Shown here one piece after another: positions 44,196 to 59,354 of a stretch of DNA of 64,000 nt. Position 1 is the stretch's first letter. The number at the start of each line of letters is the position of its first letter. The notes below the pieces were generated by a model. The model searched no databases, was not told where the DNA came from, and saw only the letters and a program-made list of their open reading frames with translations. A program made the translations under genes and the position numbers. The DNA is taken from contig JAPWDM010000015.1 of NCBI GenBank assembly GCA_035578155.1, positions 5,212,501-5,276,500 on the forward strand. Direction: 5' to 3'. The DNA comes from Brachynemurus nebulosus (lineage: Eukaryota; Arthropoda; Insecta; Neuroptera; Myrmeleontidae).

Positions 44196-44565
44196 ATGTT
44201 TTCTTCTTTGTTATGGAGTATACGTCCCAGGCTTTTTGTTAAAGCCTGGGAGAACGTACGCAGATACACATTAAAGCGAGCGTGGAAAAATTTGATCCCA
44301 GACAACGATTCTTCGGCGAACTCTACGAATGAACCTTCTTTGGATATAAATATAAAAGGCTTAGCACACCTGCCTAGTTACAAAAATTTTACAGTTAACA
44401 ATTTTAATGAATGAACTTTGTGCGATATCAAGACGAAGGTTACGAAATTTTAACAGACGAGCAGCTAATTAATAAAATTGCCGAAGGGAATAAAATCCAA
44501 CAAGAACATGAAGAAAAGCAATACAAACAAGAAATGTCCATGAACATTATAAAAAAATTTTACTA
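44196..44565 (+). pseudogene. Tigger/jerky-type transposase, C-terminal fragment
   Basis: FVKAWENVRRYTLKRAWKNL is typical of the end of Tigger/jerky transposases. A frameshift near 44411 leads into a GYEILTDEQLI stretch ending at 44565. With 41105-41520 it appears to form two ends of one element whose catalytic middle is gone. Confidence 0.6.
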
Positions 44566-44792
44566 GTGGGCAAAAAAATCAGATAACATGATGTTCAAAT
44601 GTTTTTAGAAGAATGAAAGTTGGTACGGCTGGTGCAGTTTAATATCTACATACATATACGCTTAAGTATTTTGTTTTTAATAGAATATGTAATGTATGTC
44701 GTTTGTGTTATTGTGCAAAAATGTGAGGTTACTTTTATTTTACATACGAAATAATAACAATATCATTGAGTCATTAATTTTTATTCTAAAAG

Positions 44793-49465
<4,673 letters not shown>

Positions 49466-49488
49466 ATAATAATAATAATAATAATAAT
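49466..49488. repeat. (TAA)n tract at the R4 3' end
   Basis: Seven to eight TAA units between the R4 3' UTR and the hairpin-array element. Confidence 0.9.
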
Positions 49489-50396
49489 GCCGAGCATAAA
49501 TCCAACACAAACTCATTTTAAACACATTTTGGATTGTTATTGTTTTTTCGTCCCTTTTGTGTTTTTTTTTCTGCCACTGGAGGTCCAGGGGGTCTCCAAC
49601 GGTGTTGTTGTAATCCCCACTGTGCCACTGGGCGGTTCTAGGCCCCCGGGGATACAGTGGGTACGCTGTGATATATTTACTGTGATTTTTCAGTCTGTGA
49701 TCTTTTATTGTTATTTTATTGATATCTTTTTATATTGTTGAATTTTGTTTAGTCCCCGTCTAATGGAGATTCTTGGAGTCTCCATTGGCGTTGTTATAAT
49801 CCCCATCGCATCACTGGGTGGCTCCAGGTCCCCCTCTAGTGCGATGGGTTACTGTGATAATTCTTGTTTGGCTGTGTTTTGTTGTTCCTTATCTGTGATA
49901 TTTTGTTTTGCCGCTGTAGGCTTGTTGTTATGGGTCTACAGCGGTATTTTCTTTTAACGCCTTCTTGCTTCACTGGTCGGCCTGTGGCTTCCTAGTGAGG
50001 CAACAAGTTTTATCTGTGATACCGTGATACTTACCTGTGATATTTATTTGTGTTTTATCTTTTTCTAGTCGGTTTCCTTCACTCCGAGGCCCTTTACACC
50101 TCGGGGGAGCTTCATCGTTGGTTTTTCAGTCCTTGGTGACCGAAGGTTCTGGCTAGTACTTAGCGTACCGCCATCAAGGACTGTCCGCAATTTATGAAAC
50201 CCTGGGATGGCAGGGCTCATCGGTGAATTTTATTATGTGTGTTTGTCCTTTGTCTATTGCATTTATGTGTCCCTGTCTTTATGTGTGTTTTAATTTCTTG
50301 TGTGTATGGCGGCGCATGCCCACCGTTGGCGATGCCGCCGGACACTGCTGACCGCGCCATCCACCGGCAGCAGTGTTCCAATTTAAAGAAAAAAAA

Positions 50397-50426
<30 letters not shown>
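49489..50426 (+). mobile_element. Hairpin-array, non-coding, TAA-tailed element, copy A
   Basis: About 900 bp built of successive GC-rich hairpins. Most are followed by CTGTGATA or a close variant. Examples are CCCACTGT/ACAGTGGG (49616-49661), CCCATCGCA...TGCGATGGG (49802-49848), CCGCTGTAG/CTACAGCGG (49911-49944), CCGAGG/CCTCGG (50083-50104), CAGTCCTTG/CAAGGACTG (about 50129-50189) and CACTGCTG/CAGCAGTG (50342-50375). It ends in an A-run and nine TAA units (to 50426). No ORF spans it. I cannot match it to a named family. It could be a SINE-like retroposon, the 3' part of a larger non-LTR element with a TAA tail, or a duplicated TAA-flanked unit. Confidence 0.65.
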
Positions 50427-50427
<1 letters not shown>

Positions 50428-52070
50428 GTGGTGAGGACACCTATAGCAGCTGCCCTTGGCACCCGTGAGGGATATTTATCCCCTATTGGTGTCAAGGAGG
50501 CTAAGGGTTCCAGGGGTAGTTTATGCGCAATACAGTAATCTTCGGATTCCATTAGCCTCTGACTACCCAAGATCGGCACCTTTCCTTCTCGAGGTACCAC
50601 TGTTTTCACAAAAGATGCCGGATCAAAATTTTCGACGAGGACGAACGTCGTAGGATCGATAGAGGTTTCCACCGTATGTGAGAAATACCATCGTCTGCTA
50701 AATGCTTGTAATTCTCGCCCTGATGTCTGGCTGTAGCGTCGAATGTGTTTAGTATCCATATGTGTGTGAATACCGAAATCGTGATTTGACTTCGGATTAG
50801 TCGAATTGGTGATGTCTGACTGTGATTTTTTTTTTTTCGTATCTTGTCTTCCTGATTGTGATAGTTTGCACTTTTGTTTTTAATTTTTTGCCCTTTGTTT
50901 TTTTTTATCCCCGTGTTCACTGGACGGTGCACCCCAGTGAGCACAACCGTGATAATTCGTCTGTGATATTGCGTTGATTTTTTGTCCCTGTGACTTCGAC
51001 GGGTGGGAATGCGGTACTCGACGCACTCGTTCGCGTCACCCAGGCGTATGAGTCGATATCTGCCCGAACGGCTTGAGCGAGCTCGCTTACTAAGGAGATG
51101 TCGTCTTCCCTCATACGGATGCGAGCTTGAGCGTCCTGGGACTGCTTTTGCCCCGTCGGAGTCATAGGGACATGAGTCTGATATACTGTGATACTCTGTG
51201 GCATTGTCCCGTTCTCTGTAGCCTCGACTTGGACGAACGTGGCCTAGTCATCGTACCGGTCTCCCGTATAGGTTGACCCCGACACCTGACAGAACGGCAC
51301 ATGTACCCAGTAATCAGTTATCTGACAGAACAGTACATGTTGCTCAGTAATCAGATGTCACTGTCCCTACACGTGTGAGTTCCTAGGTGTTGACGAAGCC
51401 ATTTCGGAATTGTCGAGACTATGGGGAGCGGAATCGTGTCACAGAGCAAGAAATTTTGAAAACTGTGATATTGTTGTTTTTGTTTTTTAATAAGATTGAT
51501 TTTAATTTGTTTTATTTTAACGATGTACCACTGAGGGCCTTTTCCACCCGAGGTGGTACATCAGTTGTTGTTCTTATCTGTGATATTTTGTCGTGCCGCT
51601 GTAGGCTTGCTGTTGTGATCCTTCAGCGGTATCGTTTTTAACTACTTATTGCGGCACTGGTCGGCCTGTGGCTCCCCAGTGACGTAATAAGATTTCGCTT
51701 TTCCTGTGATATTTCTAGTCAGTATTTTCCACTCCGAGGCCCTTTACACCTCGGAGATTCATCGTTGGATTTCAGACCTTGGTGACCGGACGCTCTGGCT
51801 AGCCCTTAGCGTACCGCCACCAAGGACTGTCCGTACTTTTTAGGCCCTGGGATGGCAGGGCTCATTGTTGAATTTTAATATGTGTATGTTGTCCATTGTC
51901 TATTGCATTTATGTGTTCCTGTCTTTATGTGTTGTTTTTATCTTTACTGAGTTTTGGCGGCGCATGCCCTTAGTAGGCGATGCCGCCGGGTGCTGCTGAC
52001 CGCGCCATCCACCGGCAGCAGTACCCCAATTTTAGTTAAAAAAAAAAAATAATAATAATAATAATAATAA
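50427..52070 (+). mobile_element. Hairpin-array TAA-tailed element, longer copy B
   Basis: The last 550 bp (about 51525-52049) match copy A hairpin for hairpin, including CTCCGAGG/CCTCGGAG (51732-51756), and end in an A-run and (TAA)n (52050-52070). The first 1.1 kb differs from copy A but has the same style: repeated TGTGATA words near 50823, 50857, 50950 and 51190. It also carries a TACCACTGAGG / GAGGTGGTACATC hairpin near 51525. It therefore seems a related but distinct, longer variant. Confidence 0.6.
50428..50759 (-). other. Minus-strand coding-like stretch of unknown nature
   Basis: From ATG 50759 an ORF runs leftward through a non-repetitive protein-like text (HTVETSIDPTTFVLVENFDP, EDYCIAHKLPLEPLASL) before entering the TAA tract. 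Composition is not skewed, unlike random frames in the hairpin region. It lies inside copy B on the strand opposite to the tail. I recognise no domain, and it may be chance. Confidence 0.25.
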
Positions 52071-52500
52071 CCAGAACACATTTACACCAAGAAACGTAAA
52101 ATAGAACGACACATCCACACACATACACGAACACACACACAAACAAAAACAGTCCTTTCCCTTCCCTCTGACCCTAATCCTACCTATTCTCTGAGGACAC
52201 GAAAACGAACTAGGCTTTCACAGCCGTCTGTCATTGAGCCAACATCTACACTCCCACAAAAGTCTCGCCGTACGACCCAGTATACACCAAAATAGACACA
52301 TAACACCTCGTTTCAAGCAACAATAACAACAATATAAGGAGTGATGTGACAAGCCCATCCGTGAATGTACTACGGTACTTTTACGGATTGGTTTGGCACA
52401 TTATCCTTCCACAGAGCCTAATACCTTGCATAATGCCGGTATAGGTGAATGTTACCCAGTACTGTCCTACTGAGTAGTGAGCGCCAGGTTGGCGTAAAAG
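52071..52500 (+). pseudogene. 5'-truncated R4/Dong 3' end in TAA repeats
   Basis: Directly after (TAA)n at 52050-52070 the sequence enters the R4 ORF about 75 codons before its stop (CAGAACACATTTACACCAAG). It continues through the full 3' UTR to GGCGTAAAAG and is followed by TAATAATAG. 5' truncation and insertion into TAA are as expected for target-primed reverse transcription by this clade. Confidence 0.92.
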
Positions 52501-52507
52501 TAATAAT

Positions 52508-53385
52508 AGTAATTGCCGGGCATAAATCCAACCCCTCGTCCTCGTCGTGCTCGGCGGTAACTGCCAGCTGGCTAGCAGGCTAACGGGGCTGTGGTTAGTT
52601 AATAAATTAAGACAACACAGAATCGTTTTAAACACGTTTTCGATTGTTATTGTTTTTTCGTTCCCTTTGTGTTTTTTTTTTCTGCCACTGGAGGTCCATG
52701 GGGCCTCCAGCGGTGTTGTTGTGATCCACACTGTACTCCTGGGCGGTTCTAGGCACCCGGGGATACGGTGGGTACGCTGTGATATATTTACTGTGATTTT
52801 TCAGCCTGTGATATTTTGTTGTTGGTTTATTGTTGTTTTTCTGTTTTGTTAAATTTTTGTTTAGCGTTGTTGCAATCTCCATTAGCGTTGTTGTAATCCC
52901 CATCGCACCACTGGGTGGCTCCAGGCCCCCCACTGGTGCGATGGGTTACTGTGATAATTTTTGTTTCGCTTTTTTTTTGATGGTCCTTATCTGTGATATT
53001 TTGTTATGCCGCTGTAGGCCTGTTGTTATAGCTCTACAGCGGTATTGTTTTAACTCCTTATTGCGTCACTGGTGGGCCAGTGGCTACCCAGTGACGCAGT
53101 AAGTTCTTCTGTGATACCTTTTTGTGATACTGCTCTATGATATTTATTTCCTTTTTTTTGAGTTTGTCTAGTCAGGTTCCTCCACCCCGAGGCCGTTTAC
53201 ACCTCGGGGGGAGTTTCATCGTTGGTTTTCAGTCCTTGGTGTCCGGACGTTCTGGTTAGTACTTAGCGTACCGCCACCAAGGACTGTCCTCTCTTTGTGA
53301 AACCCTGGGATGGCAGGGCTCATCGGTGAATTTTATTATGTGTATGTTTGTCCATTGTCTAGTGCATTTATGTGTCCCTGCAATC
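52508..53385 (+). mobile_element. Hairpin-array element, copy C (3' truncated)
   Basis: Starts with TTGCCGGGCATAAATCCAAC, the same junction word that opens copy A after an R4 3' end. It then carries the same hairpin order: CTGGAGG/CCTCCAG, CCCATCGCACCA/TGGTGCGATGGG (52899-52945), CCGCTGTAG/CTACAGCGG, CTTATTGCGTCACTGG with CCAGTGACGCAGTAAG (53057-53103), CCCCGAGG/CCTCGGGG (53185-53209) and CAGTCCTTGGTG/CACCAAGGACTG. It breaks off at about 53385 where a 148-bp satellite begins, so the tail is lost. About 90 bp near 52527-52620 are absent from copy A. Confidence 0.65.
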
Positions 53386-55110
53386 GGTCCTGTGAAGTTG
53401 GCGCACCGAATGTGAGAATTTGAAATTTTTTTTAGAGTTCTGGCATCCTTATAAACAGTTCTAGAGTTCCCTATACATATTTTAAATAGTTCCGATGATT
53501 TAGTACCAAAAAATCAACTTTAAAAATTAGGTGTGCCAACTTCACGCAGCGCACCGAATCGTAAAAATCAATTATTTTTTTAGAGTTCTAGCATCCTTAT
53601 GAATAGTTCTAGAGTTCCATATACATATTTTAAATAGTTTCAATGATTTAGTACCAAAAATTCAACTTTAAGATTAGGTGTGCCAACTTCACGCAGCGCA
53701 CCGAATCGTAAAATTCAATAATTTTTTTAGAGTTCTCGCATCCTTATGAATAGTTCTAGAGTTCTCTATACATATTTTAAATAGTTCCCATGATTTAGTA
53801 CCAAAAAATCAACTTTAAAAATTAGGTGTGCCAACTTCACGCAGCGCACCGAATCGTAAAAATCAATTATTTTTTAGAGTTCTAGCATCCTTATGAATAG
53901 TTCTAGAGTTCCCTATACATATTTTAAATAGTTCCGATGATTTAGTACCAAAAAATTAACTTTAAAAATTAGGTGTATCAATTTCACGCAGCACACCGAA
54001 TCGTAAAATTCAATTATTTTTTTAGAGTTCTGGCATCCTTATAAATGGTTCTAGAGTTCCCTATACATATTTTAAATAGTTCCGATGATTTAGTACCAAA
54101 AAAATCAATTTCAAAAATTAGATGTGCCAACTTCACACAGCGCACCGAATCGTAAAAATCAATTATTTTGTTAGAGTCCTGGCATCTTTATGGATAGTTC
54201 TAGAGCTCTCTATTAAAAATATCAATAGTTCTGGTAATTATGAGTATAAATTCGATTTTTAAAAATCAAGTATCTAACAATGAAATTTGATATGAAATAT
54301 TTGTTTGATGAAGGTGAGTTGGTTTGATGAAGGTTCTGAATAGTGCTCCAAGAGGTCTACAGAAAAATGTTATGGCACCTTCGTGTAAAATAATTACATT
54401 GAATTTAAGGCTATTTTTAACTATAACTTTTTTTAGAGAACTTTCATAAAAAGCAATTATTTTTTTAGAGTTCTGGCATCCTTATGAATAGTTATAGAGT
54501 TCCCAGTATATATTTTAAATAGTTCTGATGACTAAGTATCAAAAAATCAGTTTCAAAAAGTGGGTGTGCCAACTTTACGCAGCACACCGAATCATAAAAA
54601 TCAATTTTTTTTTAGAGTTCTAGCATCCTTATGAATAGTTCTAGTGTTTCTTATACATATTTTAAATAGTTCCGATGACTAAGTACCAAAAATTTAACTT
54701 AAGCTAGCTAACTTAATAATAGTCCTAGAGTTCTCTACCAAAAATATTTATAGTTTTGGTAATTAGGAGTATAAAATCGGTTTTTGAAAATCAAATATAT
54801 GACAATGAAATTTTATGTGAAATTTTTTTCCAAGTTCTGGTTGGTCTACTAAGAGTTCTGAATGATGCTCCAAGAGTTCTACAGAAAAATGGTATGACGC
54901 TTGAGTATAAAATAGGCAATTACTTTGAAAGTTAACGATATTCTTAAAAATCAAAAGTCAACGGTTCTGAGAAGTTGGCACACCGAATGCCAGGACATTC
55001 AAATTTTTTAGAGTTCTAGCATCCCTATAATTAGTTCTAGAGTTCCCTACACATGTTTTAAATAATTCCGATGATTAATGCCAGAAAAACTCATTTTTTA
55101 ACTAAAGTAG
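53386..55110. repeat. Tandem satellite, unit about 148 bp, with diverged right half
   Basis: The words GCGCACCGAATCGTAAAA, TTTTTTAGAGTTCTAGCATC and TTTTAAATAGTTCCGATGAT recur with a period near 148 bp: six regular units from about 53400 to 54200, then scattered units near 54450, 54582 and 54965. Between these a second sequence (GGTAATTA-GAGTATAAA... AACAATGAAATTT) appears at about 54215-54400 and again at 54735-54920, forming a higher-order repeat. No coding potential is seen. Confidence 0.92.
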
Positions 55111-55127
55111 ATAGGATATGGGCGTTC

Positions 55128-55250
55128 TGGACCGGAAGCGGTGCCATAGCACCGCCCGGACGCATGCGCACTGGACCGGAAGTAGTTCTGCGCATCCTAT
55201 GCGTGCGCACTGGACGGGAAGTAGTATTAGTACTGCGCAGATGTCTTACA
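55128..55250. promoter_or_regulatory. Cluster of ETS-like and NRF1-like motifs
   Basis: Three tandem-like copies of CTGGAC(C/G)GGAAG occur at about 55137, 55173 and 55211. Two of them follow GCGCA words (GCATGCGCA near 55162 and GCGTGCGCA near 55201). ACCGGAAGT and TGCGCATGC-type words are classic ETS and NRF1/ewg binding sites. The segment is GC-rich in an AT-rich setting. No gene start was identified next to it. Confidence 0.4.
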
Positions 55251-55315
55251 TCTCGGCGGAAGTTTTTCGTACTTTACTGGTAGCTGAGTACATATGTGTT
55301 GTCAGCCAGCGTCTG

Positions 55316-55457
55316 AATGACCTTGGACGCGAGATGCTACGGTGCATTAGTACGTATGGGTTATTAAGAGATTTGATCAAAGGTTAAATGACCTTGGACG
55401 CGAGATGCTACGGTGCATTAGTACGTATGGGTTATTAAGAGATTTGATCAAAGGTTA
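55316..55457. repeat. Exact 71-bp tandem duplication
   Basis: The unit starting AATGACCTTGGACGCGAGAT at 55316 repeats without change at 55387. Confidence 0.97.
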
Positions 55458-55726
55458 AATGGACGGAACATACTAGAAATATTTTTTTATTAGTGTACGT
55501 AACGACATCTGTCGGCGTTTTAGTTCGATCTAATCACATCAGCAAACTTGTCATCTGTAATGAGTCAACAAGTTATATTCACATTAATCTAATAAAGTGA
55601 CATAATTAATTTAGAGAGGTCAGTATATGTATAAGTAGTGTATTATGGACAGTTCTGAGCCCATCACCTTATGGAAAATTAACATTGCCCACCACCCACC
55701 ACCTTATGGAGAAACAACATAGCTAT

Positions 55727-55804
55727 GCTGTGTAGATTGCCTATATTAATAAGTAATAATATTTAGCTGTGTAGATTGCCTATATTAATAAGTAATAATA
55801 TTTA
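55727..55804. repeat. 39-bp tandem duplication
   Basis: GCTGTGTAGATTGCCTATAT begins at 55727 and again at 55766 with the same continuation. Confidence 0.95.
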
Positions 55805-55819
55805 AAATAAATAAAATGC

Positions 55820-55888
55820 AGTCGGCTGGTGTATTCGATCTTTGGTACTTTATTTTACGAAGCGGGAGTGCTAACCACTACACTGTGA
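55820..55888 (-). other. tRNA-like sequence, probably a tRNA-derived SINE or pseudo-tRNA
   Basis: The minus strand reads TAGTGGTTAGCACTCCCGC, which resembles an A-box/D-arm. About 40 nt later comes AGATCGAATACACC, similar to a B-box. The acceptor and T-stem do not pair convincingly, so a functional tRNA is unlikely. A T-rich stretch follows. Confidence 0.4.
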
Positions 55889-56152
55889 CGTACACTGGCT
55901 CTGGATGTATTAAATGTCGAATGTATTCTAACAATTAACATTTTGATCTGTATGTTAATTAAGTGTACAAACATGTTTCAACCAACTACTGCCTAAGGCG
56001 GTGAATGGTAATGCCTACAAATGTCAATATACAAATTATTTATTGCTACACTTAAAACTTTCAAATCGGTTTTGCTCAAAGTTTTCCGTTCACGTGATAA
56101 AAATGGATATTCAAATGTCAAATAATTTTTATGCCTTGTGGTAGTCGGTTAT

Positions 56153-56235
56153 GTAACCATATGTATGAAATAAATTTTCCGATCTTGCGGGTACCGGATA
56201 TTTAACCATATGTATGAAATAAATTTTCCAGTTGC
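56153..56235. repeat. Direct repeat of a 27-bp segment
   Basis: TAACCATATGTATGAAATAA followed by ATTTTCC occurs near 56154 and again near 56202. The surrounding 55890-57140 is AT-rich and non-coding as far as I can see. Confidence 0.8.
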
Positions 56236-57181
56236 ATCAGGCTAGGCGTAACCTTGATTGCACACATTGACGCCACATGATTTTCTAGAACAAATACTGG
56301 AAAATTCTTGCTTTGTGTTCACATGTCTAAACAACGTGACTTTTTTCGATATAAACATTTGTTACCTATTTTCAATAGTTCAGATCAATTTTTGACAATT
56401 AGCTAGTGTTAATTTTCATATATGTATGAATAAATTTTTTTCGTAATAATAATTTTTATAAAAAGTTTCCGTGAAAAATTATTTTGTATACTGTTGTCTG
56501 TTCTTTACATGCATGTCCCTGTACAATAATTATTTATAAGTGTTGTTTTGTAATACTTACATTTATAACTAGACAATTCGCTGCAAAAAATACTACTGAT
56601 TTTATTATCGTATTTAACAAACTGGTTTTGTTAATAATCAAACGGTGACAACAATTATAATTCCATCATACTACAGATGTATGTATACATATATGAACCG
56701 CCTGACAACAGTTTGCAATTCAATAGCAATATACATGTATATATTACATTGTAACATTCTTTAGTAAGATTGTGTTTGTACACTGCAATGATCTAGTGAT
56801 CCAGATCTAATATACCAGATTGCATACATATATTATGTTTGGCCTATGAGTACTTTCACCACACTGCACATAGCGTTGTTTGGTTGAATACAAGAAACAA
56901 TTGAAATATTATTAGTATTGTTGATGGAATTTTTATAAAATTTTTTTATTGTGGTTACATACTTAAAGTAAATATTTTCTGGTAATACAAATAATTTAAG
57001 GAACTTAATGGAATAGTACAATAATTACAAATTACAAATTGTTTGTTATGTTAAAATTTTTTATTAATGAATTACGATTGGATTACATATTTAATATATA
57101 TTTCTTAAATTCACATGGATATGTACAACAATATCGAGACTTATTAGATTTTTCTTGTTATATTATTTAAAATAAAATCCA

Positions 57182-58358
57182 CTAATTTCGATACTGTCGG
57201 CTTTCCCGTTTCGTGTTTTCGTCCAACATAATTTTCTGTAATGTTATTTTCATAAACTTTTCTATTAATATATCTGTTTCCTCTATCGGCGTCGTCAAAT
57301 TTACCAGTATTTTCATATCCTGTGTTGCATATTTCCATTGATTCTCTTTCTGTATATTCGGATCCATGATTACAGACGTTGGAATGGCTCGGATTGTTAA
57401 TAAAAATTCTTTTGGATGACTTTTTCGAGTATAAGAAACACACTCTCCTTGGTTCCTTAAATAAATACTTTCCAAGATTATGTGCATGTTCTTCATATCC
57501 ATCTTCTGTTGATGAGATGTAGCTTCTTTGAAGGCTGTCTGCCAAAGGGATGTTATAGAGTATGGAGCATCTACACCGTCTGTGGAAGTACCGGCAATCG
57601 TGGACGACATGCAAGTGTTCAAAGTTTGGGATTTGGTGGTAGGAACAGATGACAAGTTCTCCACGATATTGCTGTCTAGTTCGTTCTTTAATTGTAGTAA
57701 TATATTTTTCACTATCTGTATTGTTTCTGCAGGGAATAACCGTGTGCAAAATTCCTCGACGTTGTAGATCTTTAAAAATTTCTCCCAATTGGCAGGTAAA
57801 TTTTTTTTCGATTGGAATGTTTTTTGAAAATATTTGCCAATTGTCATTATTGCTTTTATCACATTTTTGTTTTGGTTCATTAATTTCGTTTTCAAAGTTA
57901 TAATCGAATGTAGCCAAAAATTCTGAAATTCGTAAGGATGGGCAAATATACATACAACAGTTAATCTTAATAATTTTTCGAAAGTTATATTTATAGCCAT
58001 ACCATCCAATTCATCCATTAATTTCTGTCTTTTAGTTTCAATATCATCATCTTCATCTGAACTTGATAGAGGTTGCTCCAATGGTCCTTTTTAAATCGTC
58101 ATTTATTTCGTGTTCTTCTTCTACATCTGTCACATCGTCAACTTCGTCATAATCTATTTTTTCCATTTTTATTTTAATTAAAGTTGCGAATTTTATCCAA
58201 CTATCCGTATGATTTTGCGAATTTTGTAATATTTCTTCAATATTATTAAAAATAAATTGTAAGAAATACTCACTGTGTAAATACGAGTAAAGTTCTCGGT
58301 AAGTTCTACAATTAATTAATTTTTTGCAAATAGGTGTATTAAGTTCTTGTTGCCACAT
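57182..58358 (-). pseudogene. Uncharacterised gene divergent from the Polinton polymerase, one frameshift
   Basis: ATG 58358 starts a 101-codon ORF ending at 58053. A second ORF without ATG (58081-57182) continues with a compatible acidic linker (SSSDEDDDIETKRQ). The two are probably one gene of about 390 codons broken by a one-base change near 58080, next to an A-run. The first part is helix-rich with an acidic DEVDDVTDVEEE stretch. The second has hydrophobic helices and a Ser/Thr-rich centre. I recognise no domain. Its position, back to back with the polymerase gene across 1 kb, suggests membership in the same Polinton-like element. Confidence 0.5.
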
Positions 58359-59354
58359 TATACTACATCTGTTTTCAATTTTGAACCTGAATATATACCG
58401 TTCAATTGCTACCTTAATGACCTACAAAAACTATTCTTGTACGCCAGTAGCTTGACATTGACCAAAGTTCATAAAAGAAAAATTTTTAGTAAATACCACC
58501 ACCTCGTCGCCGCCGGCAAATTTTTAAATAAATGTCATACGCATAATAAACGTTTCCGCGTACAGATAATTTTTCCAGAATAGTTAACAAATTAAAAATA
58601 TATGACTGATTTTTATACTATTGTCAGTGACATTGAATAATAATACTAAGGAAACATAAACAATATGCTTGACCTTTAAGTAAATATCAAACAATTTCCT
58701 TATTTAATTAAAAATTCATATATGTAGAAATAATTTATTTTTTCTACATGATTTATTTATATTATTTTGTTTTATTATAACATATGAATAATAAAGGTTT
58801 TTCCTGATAGAAATATTTTTACTTTATATGGTTAATTACATATTTTTTCAGCGACATTAATTTTATAAAAATTATCATAAATTATATTTTGTTTGCAAAC
58901 AAGCTTATATTTTTTATACATTAATTATATGTTATTAGAAATCAAAAATCATGTAAATATTTTTCCTACTTGATTTATATTATTTTTGTTTTCTTTAATG
59001 GCATACGCATAATAAACGCTTCCGGGTACAGCTAATTTTATGAAAATTCTGTATATAAAAGACAGTACAGATACGGAAAGGTACATTTCCATTCAATCGT
59101 TAAAGTTGTGAAAACAAAGTGTTCCAATTGCTTTGAATCTTAAAATAAACAGTTTACTTTTTTGTTTTATTGAGTTATATTAAAAATATTTGACAAGTAA
59201 AAATAATTATTAATTTTTTATAATTTATTATCATATTTTAAATATACTTTGTAGTTTTATTGTGCTACTTTTTAAAATATTTGGTGAGTACAATAATTTT
59301 AATTAAATTCTCATATATTAATATAGTTTTTTAAATTTTTAGAAAAATTTCATC
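58359..59354. promoter_or_regulatory. Divergent promoter region with 38-bp direct repeats
   Basis: CATACGCATAATAAACG followed by TTCC(G)GTACAG and TAATTTT occurs at 58536-58574 and 59003-59040 with few differences. A TATATAAAA box lies at 59052-59060, and a possible 5'-UTR intron has its donor GTGAGT near 59284 and its acceptor TTTTTAG ending at 59341, 13 bases before the polymerase ATG. The two repeats may be shared control elements for the divergent genes. Confidence 0.45.

Noticed and set aside
52381..53102. ORFs within the hairpin-array copy C
   Set aside because: They overlap strong stems on both strands and are not kept among the three copies.
57144..57953. 269-codon minus-strand ORF
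   Set aside because: Overlaps the longer acidic-linker frame (57182-58081) in another frame. The latter continues the upstream ORF better, so this one is taken as a shadow.
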